A DNA stretch of 11,450 bases from positions 1 through 11,450 of the forward strand of contig JAEZCF010000033.1 in NCBI GenBank assembly GCA_023430045.1, given 5' to 3'. This stretch comes from Pseudomonadota bacterium. GTDB lineage: Bacteria; Pseudomonadota; Gammaproteobacteria; Xanthomonadales; Xanthomonadaceae. The position numbers were made by a program, and so were the translations under genes. Shown here in pieces: positions 7,481-11,450 of this stretch. Within the stretch, counting starts at the first letter, position 1, and every line of letters starts with the position of its first letter. The notes beneath the pieces are model-generated. The model saw only the letters and a program-made list of their open reading frames with translations. It searched no databases and was not told the origin of the DNA.

Positions 7481-7505
7481 GGGTGCCAGCCAGCGGCCGG
7501 CACCC
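7481..7505 (-). other. Stem-loop in the thiC 3' region without T tract
   Basis: GGGTGCC (7481-7487) pairs with GGCACCC (7499-7505), and inside it GCC (7489-7491) pairs with GGC (7495-7497) across one A-C mismatch, leaving a 3-nt loop. It begins 12 nt past the thiC stop on the minus strand. No T run follows, so it is not a standard intrinsic terminator. It could protect the 3' end of thiC mRNA or set relative expression of the channel-like gene downstream. Confidence 0.45.
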
Positions 7506-7516
7506 CACGCACACGA

Positions 7517-9394
7517 TCATCCAGGGCGATACACCTCCGCGCCGGCGGCGCGGAATTCCGCGGACTTCTCCGCCATGCCCGCCTCCAGCGCACGCGCGTC
7601 CTCCATGCCCTGCGCCGCCGCGTAATCGCGGACGTCCTGGGTGATCTTCATCGAACAGAAATGCGGCCCGCACATCGAACAGAAATGGGCCAGCTTGTGC
7701 GCGTCCCTGGGCAGGGTCTCGTCATGGAACTCCTTCGCCTTTTCCGGATCCAGCCCAAGATGGAACTGGTCCTCCCAGCGGAACTCGAAACGCGCCTTGC
7801 TCAGCGCGTTGTCGCGCACCTGTGCGCCGGGATGGCCCTTTGCGAGGTCTGAGGCATGCGCGGCGATGCGGTAGGCCATGATGCCGTCGCGTACGTCCTG
7901 CCGGTTGGGCAGGCCCAGGTGCTCCTTTGGCGTGACGTAGCAGAGCATGGCGGTGCCGTACCAGCCGATCATCGCCGCGCCGATCGCGCTGGTGATGTGG
8001 TCGTAACCCGGCGCGATGTCGGTGGTGAGCGGCCCCAGCGTATAGAACGGCGCTTCGCCGCATTCGCGCAGCTGCTTGTCCATGTTCTCCTTGATCAGCT
8101 GCATCGGCACGTGGCCGGGGCCTTCGATCATGGTCTGCACGTCGTGCTTCCAGGCGATCTTCGTCAGCTCGCCCAGCGTCTCCAGTTCGCCGAACTGCGC
8201 CGCATCGTTGGCATCTGCGATGCAGCCCGGACGCAGGCCATCACCCAGCGAGAACGTCACGTCGTAGACTTTCATGATCTCGCAGATCTCCTCGAAGTGC
8301 GTATAGAGGAAATTCTCCCTGTGGTGGGCAAGGCACCACTTGGCGAGGATGCTGCCGCCACGCGAGACGATGCCGGTGACGCGCCGCGCGGTCAGCGGTA
8401 CATACCGCAGCAGCACCCCGGCATGGATGGTGAAGTAGTCCACGCCCTGTTCGGCCTGTTCGATGAGAGTGTCGCGGAAGATCTCCCAGGTGAGCTCCTC
8501 GGCGCGTCCATCGACCTTTTCCAGCGCCTGGTAGATCGGCACTGTGCCGATCGCCACCGGCGAATTGCGGATGATCCACTCGCGGGTCTCGTGGATATGC
8601 TTGCCGGTGGACAGGTCCATCACCGTATCGCCGCCCCAGCGTATTGCCCAGACCAGCTGGTCCAGTTCCTCGGCGATGCCCGAGGAAACGGCGCTGTTGC
8701 CGATGTTGGCGTTGATCTTGGTCAGGAAGTTGCGACCGATGATCATCGGCTCGCTTTCCGGATGGTTGATGTTGTTGGGCAGCACCGCGCGGCCGCGGGC
8801 GATCTCGTCACGCACGAATTCAGGCGTGATGATCCTGGGAATCGACGCACCGAAGGATTGCCCGGGATGCTGCTGCAGCAGGCCGGCGTCGCGCACCGTC
8901 TCCATACGCTGGTTCTCGCGGATGGCGACGAACTCCATCTCCGGGGTGATGATGCCGCGACGCGCATAGTGCATCTGCGTGACATTGGCGCCGGCGCACG
9001 CGCGTCGTGGCTGGCAGCGTGCCGGGAAACGGACGGCATCGAGCTTGCCGTCGTGTTCGCGCGAACGGCCGAACGCCGAGCTCAGTCCCGCCAGCAGCTC
9101 CGTATCGCCCCGCTCTTCCACCCATGCCCGGCGCACGGGAGGCAGACCGGCGGACAGATCGATGCGCGCATCCGGATCGGTATAGGGACCGGACGTGTCG
9201 TAGACGGTCACCGGCGCGTTTTCTTCACCACCGAACACGGTGGGCGTCCGCGTCAGGGAGATTTCCCGCATGGGCACCTGCAGGTCCGGGCGCGATCCTG
9301 ATACGTGGATCTTGCGCGAACCAGGAATCGGCCGGGTGACGGATCCGGAAAGTTGCTGGGCCTGTTGCTGCAGGGCGGAAAGCTGTGCGTTCAT
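7517..9394 (-). CDS. thiC: Phosphomethylpyrimidine synthase ThiC
   Basis: The 625-residue product is the radical-SAM 4Fe-4S enzyme that rearranges aminoimidazole ribotide into hydroxymethylpyrimidine phosphate, the pyrimidine half of thiamine, in the cytoplasm. The whole length matches the family (E. coli ThiC is about 631 residues). Recognisable blocks include MHYARRGIITPEMEFVAIRE, NIGNSAVSSGIAEELDQ, IEGPGHVPMQLIKENM and TDIAPGYDHITSAIGAA. The C-terminal CSMCGPHFCSM carries the cluster ligands C572, C575 and C580 (CX2CX4C). The start is placed at 9394 (MNAQLSAL), with an ATG two codons earlier (9400) equally possible; only a weak GGA precedes them. The frame is open to an ATG at 9487 beside the riboswitch, but those extra residues look like leader, not ThiC. 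A TPP riboswitch lies upstream, giving feedback control. No other thi gene is in the window; the gene seems to be transcribed alone or with the channel-like gene. Confidence 0.98.
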   Translation of the reverse strand: MNAQLSALQQQAQQLSGSVTRPIPGSRKIHVSGSRPDLQVPMREISLTRTPTVFGGEENAPVTVYDTSGPYTDPDARIDLSAGLPPVRRAWVEERGDTELLAGLSSAFGRSREHDGKLDAVRFPARCQPRRACAGANVTQMHYARRGIITPEMEFVAIRENQRMETVRDAGLLQQHPGQSFGASIPRIITPEFVRDEIARGRAVLPNNINHPESEPMIIGRNFLTKINANIGNSAVSSGIAEELDQLVWAIRWGGDTVMDLSTGKHIHETREWIIRNSPVAIGTVPIYQALEKVDGRAEELTWEIFRDTLIEQAEQGVDYFTIHAGVLLRYVPLTARRVTGIVSRGGSILAKWCLAHHRENFLYTHFEEICEIMKVYDVTFSLGDGLRPGCIADANDAAQFGELETLGELTKIAWKHDVQTMIEGPGHVPMQLIKENMDKQLRECGEAPFYTLGPLTTDIAPGYDHITSAIGAAMIGWYGTAMLCYVTPKEHLGLPNRQDVRDGIMAYRIAAHASDLAKGHPGAQVRDNALSKARFEFRWEDQFHLGLDPEKAKEFHDETLPRDAHKLAHFCSMCGPHFCSMKITQDVRDYAAAQGMEDARALEAGMAEKSAEFRAAGAEVYRPG

Positions 9395-9400
9395 CGGCAT

Positions 9401-9422
9401 CGTCCAGTGGTTTTCAGGGACG
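9401..9422 (-). promoter_or_regulatory. Leader hairpin masking the thiC ribosome-binding region
   Basis: On the minus strand CGTCC (plus 9418-9422) can pair with GGACG (plus 9401-9405), which directly abuts the ATG at 9400 and contains the only GGA resembling a Shine-Dalgarno site. A 12-nt loop separates the arms. Such a fold would hide the start, consistent with the translation-level control common for TPP-regulated thiC in proteobacteria. The stem is short, so its stability is uncertain. Confidence 0.35.
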
Positions 9423-9490
9423 AAGCGGCGGCGCACTGGCGCAGGCACGCGGACGCCGGAGTCAGACGGTCCACGCACAGGCAGCATTGC

Positions 9491-9577
9491 GAAGCTTCCC
9501 TACGCCGGTATCAGCCGGATCAGGTTCCAAGGGACTATCTCAACCGTGGCCCGTGTGGACCGCGGTACCCCCGCTTC
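9491..9577 (-). promoter_or_regulatory. TPP riboswitch (THI element)
   Basis: The aptamer reads on the minus strand. P1 is GAAGC (plus 9573-9577) with GCTTC (plus 9491-9495). GGGGG opens P2. P3 is a long stem, ACCG-C-GGTCC, loop ACAC, GGGCC-A-CGGT. The conserved pyrimidine-sensing TGAGATA follows (usual CUGAGA, here UUGAGA), then CCC, GGAACCTGATCCGG, GATACCGG and the signature GCGTAGGGAA. These are the family's invariant parts in order. It binds thiamine pyrophosphate and lowers thiC expression. About 90 nt separate it from the thiC start. No hairpin plus T run lies between, so translational or Rho-linked control is more likely than intrinsic termination. Confidence 0.97.
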
Positions 9578-9584
9578 TACGCGC

Positions 9585-9614
9585 ATTACATCACAAAGGC
9601 ACTTCGCCTGCCGA
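9585..9614 (-). promoter_or_regulatory. thiC: Candidate thiC promoter
   Basis: On the minus strand a -10-like TGTAAT (plus 9585-9590, five of six) lies 18 bp from a -35-like TCGGCA (plus 9609-9614, four of six). Transcription would start near 9578, immediately before the first P1 base of the riboswitch at 9577. That fit supports the call, though the -35 is weak. Confidence 0.5.
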
Positions 9615-9642
9615 CCATGACGGGTCCGTGACGGGCGCCGGG

Positions 9643-9648
9643 TAGAAT
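9643..9648 (+). promoter_or_regulatory. Candidate -10 for the BCCT transporter gene
   Basis: TAGAAT at 9643-9648 matches five of six -10 bases. No good -35 sits at 17 bp; ATGACG (9617-9622) matches four of six but leaves a 20-bp spacer. The implied 5' leader is about 130 nt. It faces away from the thiC promoter, whose -35 is under 30 bp to the left. Confidence 0.35.
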
Positions 9649-9772
9649 GCCCCGGCGGCTTCCCGGGTCATGTGCCCCGGCTGCACAACGCCGCGTTGCG
9701 CATTCGTCTGCATTGCCGTCTCCGGCACGGACATGCACAGCACGCTTCTGTTCGCTACTTCATTCGCTGATC

Positions 9773-9783
9773 GGAGAAGCTCC
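9773..9783 (+). promoter_or_regulatory. Shine-Dalgarno site inside a small hairpin, BCCT gene
   Basis: GGAG (9773-9776) is the only ribosome-binding-like site before the ATG at 9787, 10 nt away. It can pair with CTCC (9780-9783) across a 3-nt loop. The stem is only 4 bp, so it may slow initiation slightly or do nothing. It also supports 9787 as the start over 9733, which has no such site. Confidence 0.35.
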
Positions 9784-9786
9784 TTC

Positions 9787-11364
9787 ATGGTGTTTCGTAT
9801 CTCCATCGCACTGGTCGCCGTACTGGTGCTGCTGGCCGGCTTCGCGCCCGGCCCCTTCAATTCGGTGGTGCAGACCGTCCTTGCCGAAGTCGTCCGCGGT
9901 GCGGGCTGGCTGTATCTGCTGGTCGTGTTCCTGTCCCTGACATTCCTGATTTACCTGGCCTTCGGTCGCTTCGCGGAGCTGCGTATCGGTGGCGAGGATG
10001 CCGAGCCGGATTTCTCGCGTGCCAGCTGGATGTCGATGTTGTTCGCTGCCGGCATGGGTATCGGCCTGGTGTTCTGGGGCGCGGCCGAACCGGTTTCGCA
10101 CTTCGCCAAGCCGCCCGAGGGGCTGACACCGATGAGCATGGAATCGGCACGTGCCTCCATGCGCTATGCGTTCTTCCATTGGGGCCTGCACCCCTGGGCC
10201 ATCTATGCGCTGATCGGCCTGGCAATGGCCTGGTTCCAGTTCAACCGCAACGGCCGCGGGCTGGTCAGCGACATGCTGCAGCCGGTGATCGGACGCCATC
10301 ACCGTGGTTGGATGGGCCAGGCCGTCAACATCGCCGCCGTAGTTGCAACCGCGATCGGCGTGGCGACCACGCTGGGCTTCGGGACCATCCAGATCGCCGC
10401 CGGACTGGAGCGGGTATTCGGCCTCCGCGCCAGTGTGCCGACGCAGATGGTGATCATCGCGGTCGCCTTCGTGCTGTACATGGCCTCCACCACCAGCGGT
10501 GTGGATCGCGGCATCAAATGGCTGTCCAATTTCAATCTGGGGCTGGCGGCATTGCTGATGGCCATGGTGCTGGTGCTGGGGCCGACCGGCTTCATCTTCG
10601 ATACGTTCACCACCACGCTGGGCTCCTACCTCAACCAGCTGGTGACGATGAGTCTGCGCATGTCGCCGTTCTCCGGCAGCACCTGGGTGGCGGACTGGAC
10701 CATCTTCTACTGGGCATGGTGGATCGCATGGGCGCCGTTCGTGGGTGCGTTCATCGCGCGCATCTCGCGCGGGCGCAGCGTGCGCGAGTTCGTGGTCGGC
10801 GTGGTCATCGCCCCGACCCTGCTCGGCTTCCTCTGGTTCTCGGTATTCGGTGGCACGGCATTGTGGTCGCAGATCTTCGGTCACGTAGACCTTGTGCAGG
10901 CCCTGGGCAACGGTTACGAAACGGTGCTGTTCACGATGTTCGACAGCCTGCCCATCTCCACGGTGCTGTCCAGCGTGGCGCTGTTGCTGCTGATGATCTT
11001 CTTCGTCACCTCGGCGGATTCGGCGGTACTGGTGCTGGCCAGCATGTCCACCGATGAAGCCGGCGATCCGCCACTCAAGCGCAAGATGGCCTGGGGTGTT
11101 GCCATCGCGCTGATCGCTGCGGCGCTGCTGCTGGCCGGTGGCCTGTCGGCGCTGCAGGGAATGATCACCATCGCCGCCCTGCCCTTCGCGCTGCTCATGG
11201 TGCTGGTGATGGTGTCGCTGTACCGGGCGCTGGACATGGAGTGGACGCGTGAGCGCCGCAAGGCACAGCACGCACGGCACATGATCGAATCATGGATTGA
11301 ACGCGAGATGGCGGCGCAGGAGGAGACACGCGAGGAAGCGGCGCGGGCGATCGATCGGGATTGA
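9787..11364 (+). CDS. BCCT-family betaine/choline/carnitine-type transporter
   Basis: The 525-residue product is an inner-membrane secondary transporter with about 12 membrane helices, importing quaternary-ammonium or related osmolytes. The family signature GMGIGLVFWGAAEP is at 89-102; the glycine stretch GMGIG is the form in Na+-coupled members such as BetP. Aromatic ligand-box residues align with BetP: W132, W137 and Y140 (HWGLHPWAIY) and W311, W312 and W315 (WAWWIAWAPF), followed by GAFIARISRGRSVREF. The exact substrate (glycine betaine, choline, carnitine or other) is not settled by these. A charged C-terminal tail of about 45 residues (EWTRERRKAQ onward, rich in Arg and Glu) recalls the osmosensing tail of BetP. 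The start at 9787 matches where family homology begins and follows a GGAG. The frame is open back to 9670, with an ATG at 9733 that would add 18 residues. The gene is divergent from thiC and seems to be a single-gene unit. Confidence 0.95.
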   Translation: MVFRISIALVAVLVLLAGFAPGPFNSVVQTVLAEVVRGAGWLYLLVVFLSLTFLIYLAFGRFAELRIGGEDAEPDFSRASWMSMLFAAGMGIGLVFWGAAEPVSHFAKPPEGLTPMSMESARASMRYAFFHWGLHPWAIYALIGLAMAWFQFNRNGRGLVSDMLQPVIGRHHRGWMGQAVNIAAVVATAIGVATTLGFGTIQIAAGLERVFGLRASVPTQMVIIAVAFVLYMASTTSGVDRGIKWLSNFNLGLAALLMAMVLVLGPTGFIFDTFTTTLGSYLNQLVTMSLRMSPFSGSTWVADWTIFYWAWWIAWAPFVGAFIARISRGRSVREFVVGVVIAPTLLGFLWFSVFGGTALWSQIFGHVDLVQALGNGYETVLFTMFDSLPISTVLSSVALLLLMIFFVTSADSAVLVLASMSTDEAGDPPLKRKMAWGVAIALIAAALLLAGGLSALQGMITIAALPFALLMVLVMVSLYRALDMEWTRERRKAQHARHMIESWIEREMAAQEETREEAARAIDRD

Positions 11365-11373
11365 GGGGGATTG

Positions 11374-11410
11374 GCAGGGCCTGCGGCCCTGCACCCGCCG
11401 AAGCAGGTGC
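11374..11410 (+). terminator. Palindromic 3' hairpin after the BCCT gene
   Basis: GCAGGGCC (11374-11381) and GGCCCTGC (11385-11392) form a perfect 8-bp stem with a 3-nt loop, 9 nt after the stop. A second, overlapping choice is GCACC (11391-11395) with GGTGC (11406-11410). An A-rich stretch (aacagcaaaaagcagc) follows with no T run, so intrinsic termination rightward is not convincing. The GCAGGGC-GCCCTGC form followed by CACCCGC resembles intergenic repeats I recall from Stenotrophomonas genomes, but I cannot confirm copy number here. Confidence 0.45.
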
Positions 11411-11450
11411 AACAGCAAAAAGCAGCGGCGTAGAGCGGACTGCGGGTGGG
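11411..11450. other. Intergenic right edge
   Basis: The last 40 bp are non-coding as far as I can see: an A/G-rich run with repeated AGCA units, then GC-rich sequence cut by the window end. No start codon with a ribosome-binding site is visible. Confidence 0.4.

Noticed and set aside
7419..7673. N-terminal extension of the channel-like protein to 7673
   Set aside because: It would overlap the thiC 3' end in another frame and is Gly/Arg-rich. AAGGA before the ATG at 7418 and the onset of hydrophobic segments there favour the short form.
7856..9301. A 481-codon plus-strand open frame opposite thiC
   Set aside because: It is the mirror of a highly conserved gene, with no domain of its own and no supporting start signal.
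9591..9860. An 89-codon minus-strand frame in the thiC-BCCT gap
   Set aside because: It spans both promoters and the transporter's start, has no ribosome-binding site, and its translation resembles nothing.
9760..11280. A 506-codon minus-strand open frame opposite the BCCT gene
   Set aside because: His/Gln/Arg-rich translation typical of antisense to hydrophobic, GC-rich coding sequence. The transporter is unambiguous.
1..11450. Mobile element, CRISPR array, toxin-antitoxin or phage-defence system
   Set aside because: No transposase, integrase, nuclease, repeat-spacer pattern or small paired toxin-antitoxin genes were found. Gene content and base composition look uniform and chromosomal.

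Overview
The window reads as ordinary, GC-rich chromosome from a gammaproteobacterium of the Stenotrophomonas/Xanthomonas group (Lysobacteraceae). This is an inference from codon use, a large TonB-dependent receptor of the type abundant there, TPP-riboswitch-controlled thiC, and the style of the intergenic palindromes. I see no phage, transposase, CRISPR array, tRNA or rRNA.

Layout, left to right. Positions 1-153 hold the downstream flank of the receptor gene, with a textbook intrinsic terminator at 99-128 and a possible leftward promoter for a gene off the window. Positions 154-3021 (minus) encode a 955-residue TonB-dependent outer-membrane receptor. Just upstream on the same strand is an AraC-family regulator (3069-3968), preceded by a spaced direct repeat that looks like its operator. 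Positions 4094-6490 (minus) encode a membrane-anchored one-component regulator: a winged-helix DNA-binding domain, one transmembrane helix and a TolB/PD40-type beta-propeller. A 250-bp gap follows with a strong hairpin and T-run. Positions 6741-7418 (minus) encode a small membrane protein resembling a K+ channel pore unit, but with a degenerate filter. Positions 7517-9394 (minus) are thiC (HMP-P synthase), preceded by a TPP riboswitch (about 9491-9577) and a plausible promoter. Divergently, 9787-11364 (plus) encodes a BCCT-family transporter with a Na+-coupled-type signature. A palindrome-rich intergenic segment closes the window.

How the genes may work together. The receptor, AraC regulator and membrane-anchored propeller regulator lie in tandem and look like a sense-and-import locus: two regulators and an outer-membrane channel for an unknown ligand, with no dedicated inner-membrane transporter or catabolic enzyme in view. 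The thiC block is housekeeping thiamine biosynthesis under TPP feedback. The BCCT transporter is an osmolyte or quaternary-amine uptake system. The channel-like gene downstream of thiC has no evident link to thiamine.

I do not see a convincing undescribed multi-gene system. The best second-look items are the unusual pore motif, the AraC direct repeats, the leader architecture of thiC, and the hairpin with competing partners at 6613-6726.
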